Origin: an uncultured Clostridia bacterium | GTDB lineage: Bacteria; Bacillota; Clostridia; Monoglobales; Monoglobaceae | Reading direction: 5' to 3' | Assembly: GCA_947625905.1 (NCBI GenBank) | Contig: CANQQJ010000018.1 | Location: 1 to 63,095 of the forward strand | DNA: 63,095 nt | Shown: piece after piece, positions 15,577 to 24,394 of the stretch | Layout of the letters: the number at the start of each line of letters is the position of its first letter | How positions within the stretch are numbered: the stretch's first letter is position 1 | Notes under the pieces: model-generated | What the model saw: only the letters and a program-made list of their open reading frames with translations | Told to the model about the DNA's origin: nothing | The model's database searches: none | Translations under genes and position numbers: made by a program

Positions 15577-18500
15577 TTATCTCATGACAACGGTCAGGTT
15601 TGTCGCGCCCAGCCGCATCTGCGTGAACGCCTCGCAGCCCTGCTCTATATCCGACGCGTCGCCGACGTAAAGCCTGCGGCTGTTTTTGTTATAGATATAG
15701 ACCGCGCCCGCGGCCGGCACCGTTCTTAAAATATTCTCACCGCCGGCCGACAACAAAAACTTGTCGGCGAACTTATGCTCGACCGTGCCGAAGGCGGTGT
15801 ACAGCTCGCTGTAATACTGCTCGGCGCTGAGAGGACCGTAATCGCCCAGATTCTTCTCATAATGAGCGCCTTGCTCTATAACGTCGCGCGTCAGCAGCAT
15901 GCGGAAGGCTGAGCACACTCCGTCGCGCTCCGAAAACTGCATTACCTCGCCCGCGCTGAACGGATTTTCACCGTTTTTGGCAGATCTCTCGGTGTATCCC
16001 GCGATCCACGAGCCGGTCCTGTCGGCGGCGCCCTCGCTGCTGAATCTGATTTCGCGCTTCTCGCCGTTTACGTAGGCGCTGAGGCTTAGCTGCTCTGTGC
16101 CGTCCTCGGCTATGAATTTGCCTGCGCTCTCGATAACGCAGACCGGGCTGTAGTTATACACCGAGCCGCTGTCGTCGGCGCTTTTTATCACAACCGCGCC
16201 CGCCTTGTACTCGTCGCTTAAATCGAATATCTGAACGTTATAGGCGGTGTCGGAAAGCAGCTCGGACCTTCCTCCCACTCTGTACTTGGTTATGTCCGAA
16301 ACATCGCTCGGGACCGTGAATACCTTGGTTGAGGAATCCAGCTGATACTTGGACGCGAACACGTTCAAACCGTCGTAATACTTCGCGGACTCAGAGACGT
16401 AATTTCTGGCAAATCTGCCCGTTTCGGGCACTCCGTTTACGTCGTCGGCCGTTTGCAGCTCGCCTATCGAGCCGTCAGTCTTTGCCGTGAACTTCACGAG
16501 CTGCGGCTTAAGCTCCGCGAACTTGTCGAGCGCGAACCTCTCGCCGTTTAAGATCGAAGAGCCCTTCGCGTTCAGCGTCTCGGCCTTGCCGCTTTCGGTC
16601 ACTACCTGGAGCAGCACCGCGTTTGAGAACGAGTCTCCCGACAGATCGACCGACTTTAGATAGCCGTACCTCATGGCAGAGGCCGACTCCGATGTGTCGG
16701 CGATGTTTCCGTTTATGTCAAGATAGGCGGTGATCTCTCCGCCCGCGGCGCTCAGCTCGCGGCCGCTGTTTTTGAAATACTCCGACAGAGCATAGCTCTC
16801 GCCGCCGACAATATACTCGTTTTCCGCTCGGTTCACCATGCTCACCTCACCGACGGCGGTGTCGAGCGAAATCCTTATATCCGCGATTTTTCCGTCGGGG
16901 CTTTTAGCGACATTCACGACCTGACCGCGGCTCAGCATGAAGTCGGGGTCGTACTCGATCTTTTCGCCGTCTCGGCTCAGCATTATTTTTTCCGCCTCGT
17001 CAAGGCGCAGATTTACCGCGCCGATATTCTTATCGCTTATCACGCCGCCGAGACGCGCCGAACCGCTCGGGATATACGTGTCGAAATCGTATATCAGAAC
17101 GTAGTCGGCGCTGCCGCCGCTGTTGGAGATCAGTTTCATGTATCCGCATTTAAAAGGCAGCTTTCCGTCGTCCAAAAGGCTCGCCCTAGTCAGATATTGA
17201 TAATTATATATTATTTTCGCGTCGCCGCCGATCGGCGCTCGCCGATCGCTGCCGTCCGCCTCGAAGTATATCGCTCCGTTTTCGAATCTGTCGAAATCGT
17301 TATAATCTATATCGGTCACGGTCGTTCCGTTTCCATTTTCAAAATACACCGCGGTGTAATTGCCGCCGTTGTTTTTAAGATACACCGTGCCGCGCATACC
17401 TAAATAGGGAAGCATATCGAAACCGCCGAGATCATAGATCTCGCCTCCGATCATAAAGCGAGAGCCGCTTGTGTTGCTTTCGGCGTACACGCCCGCTCCG
17501 CCCACGTCGGTCACCTCCCCGACGCGGGTCACGATGTCGTGATAACGGCCGAGGATCGTCTCGCCGCCGTAGCTGTACACATTGTTTCCGCCGTATGTAT
17601 TCTGCGCCACGACGGGCACATCGAGGGCGTTGTCCATAAGTTTGGCCGCCTCGCCGCGTATCAGCGGTTTTTCGTAATCATCGCCGAGGCCGATAAGCAG
17701 CGACAGCCTCGAGGCCTCGCGCAGGAATCCCTCGGGGTAGCCGCCGCGGTCGAGCGCCGACGCGGTATATCCAAGCGACGATACCATTATCTTGAGCGCG
17801 TCGCGGAGCGTGATATTATCCTCGGGATTAAATTTTCCGTTCTCGTCGCCGTTCACAACGCCCAGCGAATAGAGCGCGTATATCGCGCCCGCGCCCCAGT
17901 AATCGGGGGTGACGTCCGAGAACACCTTTTTATATCCGCTCGGGTCCACGGTCTCGCTCAGCGCCAGCAGCCTTGACACCATCGCGCTGAACTCGGCGCG
18001 GGTTATCGTGCCCTCGGGGCCAAACTCGGTCTCGCTGTAGCCGCTTATGAGGCCCAGGTTCTTGAGTTTTGCGGTGGAGCCGTAAAACTCCGTGCCGACG
18101 CAGTCGGCGAAGCCGATATCGTCGGTGACGCGGCTTTTGAGCTCCACGCTCTCTATGCAGGGCGACCAGGGCGTTCCGCCCACGTTGCCGAAGGTCACTC
18201 TGAGCTTAGCCGCCTCCTCGGGCAGTTTTTTGAGATTGTAGTGCACGGGTATCCACTTTCCCGAAACCGAATCCTCTGTTATTATCGGATTGAATTTTTT
18301 GTAATTTTCGCCGTCTGAGGAATACTCGAAGGTGAAGTGTGATATCGCCTCGTTCGGCGCGTAGGCCGTGTGGAACACGAGATAGCCGTTTTGGGGCACA
18401 TCGTACTCTATCTGTTCGGCGTCGGAAGTCACTCTTATAAGGTGGGTGTCGTCGCCGCTGAAGGCGTATTTGTTTTCATCGGTGACTATATCTATCGCCA

Positions 18501-18672
18501 GTCCCTCGCTGTGGGCGGTCGATACCGAAAAGTCGGCCAGATCGTCGAACATGACGAAATCGGAAGCGCCGCTCTCCTCCGCGGCGGCGATGTTGATGCA
18601 CGGAACCGAAAGCAGGACCGCCATGACCGCCGCGATTATTATTCTTATGTATTTTTTTGGTTTAAAACTCAT
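15577..18672 (-). CDS. large secreted SLH protein with discoidin-like N-terminal module
   Basis: A 1031-residue exported protein. The signal peptide covers about residues 1-31 (CINIAAAEES). About 36-165 is a beta-rich module (FTFEYSSDGENYKKF...GKWIPVHYNLKK) resembling discoidin-like carbohydrate-binding folds. SLH repeats start near 175, 240 and 305 (GYSETEFGPEGTITRAE, GDENGKFNPEDNITLRD, then a degenerate one). The remaining about 650 residues are beta-rich with no family I recognise (repeated stretches such as VVNVAKSPDGKIADIRISL). The start at 18672 is chosen for its 10-base distance from GGGAG. It overlaps nothing but lies 16 bases after nrdG, in one transcript with the cohesin protein. 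Its N-terminal module has a relative in that cohesin protein. Confidence 0.7.
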   Translation of the reverse strand: MSFKPKKYIRIIIAAVMAVLLSVPCINIAAAEESGASDFVMFDDLADFSVSTAHSEGLAIDIVTDENKYAFSGDDTHLIRVTSDAEQIEYDVPQNGYLVFHTAYAPNEAISHFTFEYSSDGENYKKFNPIITEDSVSGKWIPVHYNLKKLPEEAAKLRVTFGNVGGTPWSPCIESVELKSRVTDDIGFADCVGTEFYGSTAKLKNLGLISGYSETEFGPEGTITRAEFSAMVSRLLALSETVDPSGYKKVFSDVTPDYWGAGAIYALYSLGVVNGDENGKFNPEDNITLRDALKIMVSSLGYTASALDRGGYPEGFLREASRLSLLIGLGDDYEKPLIRGEAAKLMDNALDVPVVAQNTYGGNNVYSYGGETILGRYHDIVTRVGEVTDVGGAGVYAESNTSGSRFMIGGEIYDLGGFDMLPYLGMRGTVYLKNNGGNYTAVYFENGNGTTVTDIDYNDFDRFENGAIYFEADGSDRRAPIGGDAKIIYNYQYLTRASLLDDGKLPFKCGYMKLISNSGGSADYVLIYDFDTYIPSGSARLGGVISDKNIGAVNLRLDEAEKIMLSRDGEKIEYDPDFMLSRGQVVNVAKSPDGKIADIRISLDTAVGEVSMVNRAENEYIVGGESYALSEYFKNSGRELSAAGGEITAYLDINGNIADTSESASAMRYGYLKSVDLSGDSFSNAVLLQVVTESGKAETLNAKGSSILNGERFALDKFAELKPQLVKFTAKTDGSIGELQTADDVNGVPETGRFARNYVSESAKYYDGLNVFASKYQLDSSTKVFTVPSDVSDITKYRVGGRSELLSDTAYNVQIFDLSDEYKAGAVVIKSADDSGSVYNYSPVCVIESAGKFIAEDGTEQLSLSAYVNGEKREIRFSSEGAADRTGSWIAGYTERSAKNGENPFSAGEVMQFSERDGVCSAFRMLLTRDVIEQGAHYEKNLGDYGPLSAEQYYSELYTAFGTVEHKFADKFLLSAGGENILRTVPAAGAVYIYNKNSRRLYVGDASDIEQGCEAFTQMRLGATNLTVVMR

Positions 18673-18688
18673 AATATCCATTCTCCCG

Positions 18689-19198
18689 CTATTCAAAAGT
18701 ATAGACGGTTTTTCCTCCGTCCTTCATGGTCTTCTTAAGATCGATCATGCGCTGGTTCTTGCTGCCGCGGAACCTTGTGAGAAGGCTTCGCTCGCTCATG
18801 ACGAATCTGCCATCGATCAACACGTCCGCCAAATTCAACAAACGCAGGATATCGCTGCTTTCGCGGCTCATTTCCAAAAGCTGCTCAAAGGTATAGCCCG
18901 AGTAGACCGTGACATTTTTGCCGCTTTCTACGATCTTCTCGCCCAGGTCGGCCAGCGGCCCCGGCTGACAGAACGGCTCGCCGCCCGAGAACGTTATTCC
19001 GCTGAGCAGCGGATTTTTTTTGAACTCGTTAAATATATTCTCGGTGTCCTCATAGGTCCCGCCCGAGAAGTCGTGGGTCTCGGGGTTGTGGCAGCCCGGG
19101 CAGTGATGGGGGCAGCCCTGCACGAACAGCACGTATCTTATGCCCTCGCCGTCGGTTATCGACTCGGGAACGATCCCCGCGATTTTTAGCTTACTCAT
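18689..19198 (-). CDS. nrdG: anaerobic ribonucleoside-triphosphate reductase activating protein
   Basis: A 169-residue radical-SAM enzyme that installs the glycyl radical on NrdD, letting the cell make deoxynucleotides without oxygen. The N-terminal GIVPESITDGEGIRYVLFVQ is diagnostic. The cluster cysteines are seen as CPHHCPGC (CxxxCxxC, about residues 29-36). The glycine-rich SAM motif is GITFSGGEP (about 67-75). Length is normal for the family. nrdD is not adjacent. The gene overlaps the preceding cohesin/SLH gene by 8 bases and precedes another SLH gene, an unexpected setting for a housekeeping enzyme. Confidence 0.92.
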   Translation of the reverse strand: MSKLKIAGIVPESITDGEGIRYVLFVQGCPHHCPGCHNPETHDFSGGTYEDTENIFNEFKKNPLLSGITFSGGEPFCQPGPLADLGEKIVESGKNVTVYSGYTFEQLLEMSRESSDILRLLNLADVLIDGRFVMSERSLLTRFRGSKNQRMIDLKKTMKDGGKTVYTFE

Positions 19199-21515
19199 TG
19201 TTATCAGCCGCCTTTTTTGATATATACGCGATGTCTATCACGCTTATCTTTCCGTCTCGGTTTATGTCCGCGTCTCTTGCATCGGTCCAGTCGGGCGAGG
19301 CCGAAGTCTCTCCGTAGCGCGCCGCGGCGATCACGGCGTCGTCTCGGCTCACCTCTCCGTCAAGATTAAGGTCGCCCAATAGCGCCGCCCTGAGCTTCAC
19401 TCTAAGCTCCGCCGCAAACTCTCCCGACTCGGCCAAGAGCGTGAACTCCGCGCCGTCCTTCATATCGCTGCCGACCGTTATCGTTCCGTCCTCCGAGAGC
19501 GAAAGTCCCGGTATATCGCTTTGCTTTACCGAAAGCTTCACATCGCCCGGATAGACCCCGCCGATCTGGTCGATAAGATTCGCGGAATATTTGTATTCGG
19601 CGCTGTCGTACATCGGTATGATCGGCCGCGCTTCGCCGCTTATCTCTATGCCGACGGCGCGCGCTTTTCCGAGCTGCGCCGAAACGCGCGAAACCAGCGG
19701 CGTCCAGCTGTTGACCGTGTCGGGATATATTATCTTGATATAGGGGCTGTCGTCGCTCGTGTTTATCTCGTAGACCGCGCGCGTCCACTTGCCCTCGGCC
19801 TCGAGATACGAGCAGGACGCCTCGGCAGCGCTCCAGCTCCCGCCGTCCTTTGAGGTCTCAAAGCTCATGTCGCGCAGAGGCTCGCCCGCGTAGAAATACG
19901 ACTCGACGCGGACCTTCTCGGCGTAGGGTATGCGGTAAGCGATATACGCGCCGCCCGCGGCCGGGCGCTGGAACGTGGTGAAATCGTCGTAAAACGCGGC
20001 GCGGCTGCCGTCGTCGGGCACCTCGTAGGCGTAAATGTTTTCGTAGGAGCAAAGCTCGTCAAGGCCCGCGCAGTCAAAGACCGCGTCCTCGCGGAAAGCT
20101 TCATCGGGCAGCTCGGTCTGAACGGGAGGCTCGGTCACGGTCGGGATCTCGGTCGGCTCGACCGTCTCGCTCGGCTCGGTTGAAGCCTCGGGTTCGGCCG
20201 ACGATTCGGCCTCCGCCGCCTTTATCTTTCTGCCCGCCTTGGGCTCGGGCGCTGCCTCGGACCCGCTCGGGACTTCCGAAGGCTCCGGCTCAAGCTCGCC
20301 GAGCAGGTTGGCCAGCATCTGCGCGGTCTCGGCGCGGCTCAGACTGTCCGCGGGGCGGAAATTCCCGTCGTCGTCGCCGTTTATGATGCCCGCGGTGTAG
20401 AGTTTGTCCACATAGCCCACAAATATTTCCTGTATATCGCTTTCGTCCCCGAAGTTTATATTGAGCCTCATCTCTTTGAGCGGAAGCTCAAGCGCGTCGG
20501 CGGCGCGGCAGACCATCGCCGCCGCTTCCTCGCGGGTTATGCCGCTGTCGGGTCTGAAATTTCCGTCCTCGTAGCCGTTTGCTATTTTCAGATCGGCCGC
20601 CGCCGCGATATACGGCGCGTGCCAGTCGCCCGCCGAAACGTCGCCGAATTTAATTTCGGGCTCGGCCTGCGGTTCTATGCCCAGCGCCGCGGTCGCGAAC
20701 TTGCAGAACTCGGCTCTGGTGACCTTGTCTCCCGGGTGGAACCCGCCGTCGTCATAGCCCGCCGCGGCCCCAAGGGCGTGCAGCTTTTCTATGGCGGGCT
20801 TTGCCCACTCGAATCCCGAAAGGTCGTTAAAAACCTCGGGCGCAGCGACAGGCTCAGCCATGTCGCCCGGCTCAAGAGTCTGAGAGGACGCGGTCACTGT
20901 GTTGGAGCCGCCTTCCACCGAAAAGGTTCCGCCGCCGGAATATCCGCCCGAATATCCGCCGCCAAAGCCGCCTCCGCCGCCCGAGCCTCCGCCCGACGGC
21001 GCGTTTGACTTGATGTTTATTGTCACTCCGGCGCTTATATTATTAAATTCCTCATACCCCATATCGGAGTTCACAACGGCGCCGCCGCTAAGCCGCACCG
21101 CGGCGTTTCCCGCGCGGCGGGCTTTGAACTTGAGCGTCGCGAGGACCTTTTTCGCTCTGCTCTCTTCGTCCGTTTTGGAAAATGCGAGCTTGACCCTGCC
21201 GCTATTCTCGACCGCGGCCGACAGGCTTTCACCGTCGATACCGCTGTCGGTCTCTGTGTATGTAAGATAATTGTCGTCGTATTCTATCTCAAACTCGTAT
21301 CCCCACAGCTCGTCGGCGCTGCCCGCCGCGAGCTCCACCCGCGCGTATGCCTCGTCGCCGACCGATATGTTTGAAACGGGGTTCGTCAAAGACAGTTCTA
21401 TACCCGTGTCCGCCGCGTACGGCAGCTTGAACTCTGCCGCGTACGCCGCCGAAAACAGCATTGCCGACGACAGCGCCGCGGCAAAAATTCTTTTAAGCGT
21501 CTTTTTGTTTTTCAT
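19191..21515 (-). CDS. cohesin - SLH - dockerin surface scaffold protein
   Basis: A 774-residue exported protein. Signal peptide (SAAYAAEF). Residues about 22-175 read as a cohesin domain (VGDEAYARVELAAGSADELWG, WGYEFEIEYDDNYL). A Gly/Ser/Tyr linker covers 178-205. Three SLH repeats start at about 228, 280 and 345 (GYDDGGFHPGDKVTRAE, GYEDGNFRPDSGITREE, GDDDGNFRPADSLSRAE). A Pro/Glu/Thr linker is followed by a discoidin-like module at about 490-640. The C-terminal type I dockerin at about 710-772 has two calcium loops, GDLNLDGEVSRDDAV and ADINRDGKISVIDIA. Having cohesin, wall anchor and dockerin in one protein suggests a scaffoldin that links dockerin-bearing enzymes to the wall and can itself dock. 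The start at 21515 replaces a TTG seven codons upstream. Confidence 0.8.
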   Translation of the reverse strand: MKNKKTLKRIFAAALSSAMLFSAAYAAEFKLPYAADTGIELSLTNPVSNISVGDEAYARVELAAGSADELWGYEFEIEYDDNYLTYTETDSGIDGESLSAAVENSGRVKLAFSKTDEESRAKKVLATLKFKARRAGNAAVRLSGGAVVNSDMGYEEFNNISAGVTINIKSNAPSGGGSGGGGGFGGGYSGGYSGGGTFSVEGGSNTVTASSQTLEPGDMAEPVAAPEVFNDLSGFEWAKPAIEKLHALGAAAGYDDGGFHPGDKVTRAEFCKFATAALGIEPQAEPEIKFGDVSAGDWHAPYIAAAADLKIANGYEDGNFRPDSGITREEAAAMVCRAADALELPLKEMRLNINFGDESDIQEIFVGYVDKLYTAGIINGDDDGNFRPADSLSRAETAQMLANLLGELEPEPSEVPSGSEAAPEPKAGRKIKAAEAESSAEPEASTEPSETVEPTEIPTVTEPPVQTELPDEAFREDAVFDCAGLDELCSYENIYAYEVPDDGSRAAFYDDFTTFQRPAAGGAYIAYRIPYAEKVRVESYFYAGEPLRDMSFETSKDGGSWSAAEASCSYLEAEGKWTRAVYEINTSDDSPYIKIIYPDTVNSWTPLVSRVSAQLGKARAVGIEISGEARPIIPMYDSAEYKYSANLIDQIGGVYPGDVKLSVKQSDIPGLSLSEDGTITVGSDMKDGAEFTLLAESGEFAAELRVKLRAALLGDLNLDGEVSRDDAVIAAARYGETSASPDWTDARDADINRDGKISVIDIAYISKKAADNNE

Positions 21516-21550
21516 AAAAATTATCTCACCTCTCAATATACATCGAGCAA

Positions 21551-21568
21551 GGCGGAATCACTTCCGCC
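21551..21568. other. hairpin between M18 peptidase and cohesin gene
   Basis: A perfect 7-bp stem GGCGGAA/TTCCGCC with a 4-base loop, without a T-run on the minus strand. It could be a weak terminator or an RNA processing site downstream of the M18 gene. Confidence 0.35.
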
Positions 21569-21579
21569 CCGCGTTTTAT

Positions 21580-22983
21580 TTATCTTTCGAAAAATGCTTT
21601 GTACGCCTTATACGCCATATAAATATCCAGTTTTCCCGCGGTCTCGTAGGGCGCGTGCATCGAGAGCAGAGGCACTCCCACATCCACAACCTCGATATCA
21701 AGGTTGGCCACATACGCGGCGATCGTTCCGCCGCCTCCGCCGTCGACCTTGCCGAGCTCCGCGACCTGCCATTTGACGTCCGCGTCGTTGAATATTTTTC
21801 TGAGCTTTGCCATCAGTTCTGCGTTGGCGTCGCTGGCTCCGCTCTTTCCGCCCGAGCCGCTGTATTTCATAACGCCGATGCCGCCGTTTATCACGGGGAT
21901 ATTGTTTTTCTCCACGGTGTCGGGGAAGCCCGGGTCAAACGCCGCACACACGTCGGCCGAGAGACATACCGAATTCGAGACAGCCTCGCGGAGTTTCAGG
22001 TCGCTGTAATTTTCGACGCATTTGTCAACGATCTTCGCCATGGTATTCTCGAAATATCTCGAGCGCATTCCGGTGTTGCCGATGCTGCCGATCTCCTCCT
22101 TGTCGACCAACAGGCAAACCGCGGTATAAGCGGGACGCTTGAGCGCCGCGACCGCCTTCATGGCGCCGAACGCGCACACTCTGTCGTCGTGGCCGTAAGC
22201 CGCGACCATCGAGCGGTCAAAGCCCAGGTCCTTCGCCTTGTATGCCGGGACCGCCTCGATCTCGGAGCTTATAAAGTCCTCCTCGCGTATATCGTATTTG
22301 TCGTGGAGCAGACTCAGGATATTGTATTTCACTTTTTCTTTTGTCTCGTCGTCCTTGATATCGCCCGAGTATTCGGCGTTGCCCAGGATTATGTTAAGGC
22401 TCTCGCCGGGTATAGCCTCGGACAGCTTTTTCTGCATCTGGTCCTTCGCGAGGTGCGGCAGAAGATCGCTCACCATAAACGTCGGATCACCGTCATTTTC
22501 GCCCACGCTTATTTTTATCTGTGTTCCGTCCTCAAGGGTCGCAACGCCGTGGAGCGCCAGCGGCACTGTCGTCCACTGGTACTTCTTGATGCCGCCGTAG
22601 TAATGGGTCTTGAAGTAGGCGAAGTGGCCGTCCTCGTAAAGGGGATTGGGCTTAAGGTCAAGGCGCGGCGAATCGATATGTGCGCCCACGATCGAAACGC
22701 CCTCGGTGACCGCCTCGCGCCCGATAACCGCCGCCAGAACGCCCTTGCCGCGGTTTATTGTGTACACGCGGTCGCCGGGCTTCAGCTTGTCCGCCGCATC
22801 GAGGGGCTTAAAGCCGTTTTCCTCAAGATATTTCTGCGCCTCGTGGGCGAACTCCCGCTCGGTCTTGGCGCGGTCAAGAAAGCTCTTGTAGTCCTCGCAA
22901 TAGGCGTTCATCGTCTTGGTCTCCGCCTTGCCGAGTTCCGAGAGCTTGTTATTGTTGTTTTTGTTAAGCAAACTTTTTGCCAT
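21580..22983 (-). CDS. M18 family aminopeptidase
   Basis: A 467-residue cytosolic zinc aminopeptidase that removes N-terminal, often acidic, residues from peptides. Metal-site motifs are present: VGAHIDSPRLDLKP (His and Asp), VDKEEIGSIG (catalytic Glu pair), and a late MHAPYE carrying the final His. The long N-terminal and dimer regions match the usual 430-480 residue length. GGGGGA precedes the ATG. It is followed by the cohesin/nrdG cluster on the same strand and preceded by a repeat copy and the lytic transglycosylase. It is probably an independent housekeeping gene in peptide recycling. Confidence 0.9.
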   Translation of the reverse strand: MAKSLLNKNNNNKLSELGKAETKTMNAYCEDYKSFLDRAKTEREFAHEAQKYLEENGFKPLDAADKLKPGDRVYTINRGKGVLAAVIGREAVTEGVSIVGAHIDSPRLDLKPNPLYEDGHFAYFKTHYYGGIKKYQWTTVPLALHGVATLEDGTQIKISVGENDGDPTFMVSDLLPHLAKDQMQKKLSEAIPGESLNIILGNAEYSGDIKDDETKEKVKYNILSLLHDKYDIREEDFISSEIEAVPAYKAKDLGFDRSMVAAYGHDDRVCAFGAMKAVAALKRPAYTAVCLLVDKEEIGSIGNTGMRSRYFENTMAKIVDKCVENYSDLKLREAVSNSVCLSADVCAAFDPGFPDTVEKNNIPVINGGIGVMKYSGSGGKSGASDANAELMAKLRKIFNDADVKWQVAELGKVDGGGGGTIAAYVANLDIEVVDVGVPLLSMHAPYETAGKLDIYMAYKAYKAFFER

Positions 22984-22994
22984 TATATTTTCCC

Positions 22995-23035
22995 CCTATT
23001 CTTTCTGTTTTCTAATCGCTATTCGCTAATCTCTA
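22995..23035. repeat. dispersed intergenic repeat, copy 3 (short)
   Basis: On the minus strand it reads CGATTAGAGATTAGCGAATAGCGATTAG, the ATTAG/GAATAG string seen in other gaps. Its edge supplies the TAG stop codon of the lytic transglycosylase, so the repeat abuts or has entered the 3' end of that gene. Confidence 0.6.
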
Positions 23036-23686
23036 ATCGCTGCGTTCGTATAACTCTTTATATTTTTGATATGACTCGTTGACACCCTTCACGTAGCCCG
23101 CGGTCTCGGGAAACGGAATGTTTTCAAGGCCGCCGCTGCCGTCGGAATAGCTGTTGTCATCGAGCCACTCGTCCACGTTTCCGATGCCGCCGTTGTAGGC
23201 CGCCACTGCCACGCTGATGTTTTGGTCGTACCGCTTAAGCAGCCACGACAGATAATATGTTCCGATATGTATGTTGATGTCGGGCTCGTACAGATCGTCG
23301 GGCAGGTCGGGCTTGATGTCGAGCTTCTTCGCGCAGTCCGAGGCGGTCTCGGTCTGCAGCTGCATCAATCCGTAGGCTCCCGAATCGGACACCGCGTATT
23401 GGTCAAACTTGCTCTCGGTGCGTATCACCGCGTACACCAAATACTTGTCCAGATCGTATCTGTCGGCGTACTTTTCGACAATGCTCTCATATTTCACGGG
23501 GTACTGCCGCTGCATGATCTCATTGCCCCACGCGGCTATGCGGTCGTCTGCCATAAGGTAGAGCCGAAATCCGCCGTACACGACTCCGATCAATATAACT
23601 ATTATCAGCGCCGCCTTTAGACAGCCGCCTCTTTTTTTCGCTCTTCTTCTCCGCGCGGGGGCCCGGCCCCGGGTTGACTCTCTCAT
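23033..23686 (-). CDS. lytic transglycosylase (SLT family), membrane-anchored
   Basis: A 217-residue protein with a basic N-terminus (about 24 residues, RGRAPARRRRAKKRGG), one membrane helix (about 25-45) and an extracytoplasmic SLT domain. The catalytic Glu is in VIRTESKFD (about residue 90). The conserved SGAYGLMQLQ and AVAAYNGGIGNV strings complete the active site. It cleaves peptidoglycan between MurNAc and GlcNAc to form anhydro ends. It overlaps the coaE stop by 4 bases (ATGA), an arrangement common in clostridia, so the two are translated together. Confidence 0.9.
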   Translation of the reverse strand: MRESTRGRAPARRRRAKKRGGCLKAALIIVILIGVVYGGFRLYLMADDRIAAWGNEIMQRQYPVKYESIVEKYADRYDLDKYLVYAVIRTESKFDQYAVSDSGAYGLMQLQTETASDCAKKLDIKPDLPDDLYEPDINIHIGTYYLSWLLKRYDQNISVAVAAYNGGIGNVDEWLDDNSYSDGSGGLENIPFPETAGYVKGVNESYQKYKELYERSD

Positions 23687-24294
23687 ATTTTTTTGATCAG
23701 CCTTTCATAAAGCGCTTTCACTTTGTTTTCAAGGTCCTTTATGTCGTTTGTGTTGTTTTCGATAATATAATCCGCCCGCGCCGCAAGCTCGGCGTTTGTG
23801 AACTGGCTCTTTATCCTGTTTTCTACCTCGGCGCGGCTCGTCCCGTCGCGCTTTAAAACGCGCTCTATCCGAATCTCGTCGTCGGCTGTGACCGCCGCGG
23901 ACTTGTCGTACCGCATTTTAAAATCGGGCGCGAACAGCAGCGGCGCGTCGATCACGATCATTGAATTTTTATATTTCCCGCCGATTTCGGCGTCACGAGC
24001 CTCACGCTCCATAACGGCGAAAATATGCTTGTGGGTGATATTATTCAGCGTCTCGAGCTCGGCCTCGGAGCCGAACACTATCGCGGCCAGCGTCTTGCGG
24101 TCCACGGCCCTGTCGGGATTTAATATCTTATCCCCGAACTGCGCGACGGTCTCGCGGTACGCCTCGGTACCGGGAACCAATATCTCTCTCGATATTTTGT
24201 CGGCGTCAATAATATATGCGCCCAGCGCCTTAAAAATTCCGGCTGCCGCACTTTTGCCCGAGCCTATTCCGCCGGTCAGCCCAAGTCTCAGCAT
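23683..24294 (-). CDS. coaE: dephospho-CoA kinase
   Basis: A 203-residue P-loop kinase that adds the 3'-phosphate to dephospho-CoA, the last step of coenzyme A synthesis. Walker A GGIGSGKS lies at residues 8-15. The CoA-binding DADKISREIL and the later VIDAPLLFA strings are typical, and the length is normal. The start at 24294 uses GGAAG 7 bases upstream; the longer frame adds only six residues without a site. It follows polA by 100 bases. Confidence 0.93.
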   Translation of the reverse strand: MLRLGLTGGIGSGKSAAAGIFKALGAYIIDADKISREILVPGTEAYRETVAQFGDKILNPDRAVDRKTLAAIVFGSEAELETLNNITHKHIFAVMEREARDAEIGGKYKNSMIVIDAPLLFAPDFKMRYDKSAAVTADDEIRIERVLKRDGTSRAEVENRIKSQFTNAELAARADYIIENNTNDIKDLENKVKALYERLIKKI

Positions 24295-24394
24295 TATCTC
24301 ACTTCCAAACATAGTACCCTATTATGGATTATACCACAAAGCGCCCGCGGTTTTGCGAATATAACCCAATAATTAGCATACTGTAACCAAATTG

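Noticed and set aside
21271..23082. 603-residue plus-strand ORF
   Set aside because: It lies antisense to the M18 aminopeptidase, has His/Arg/Val-biased composition and matches no family.
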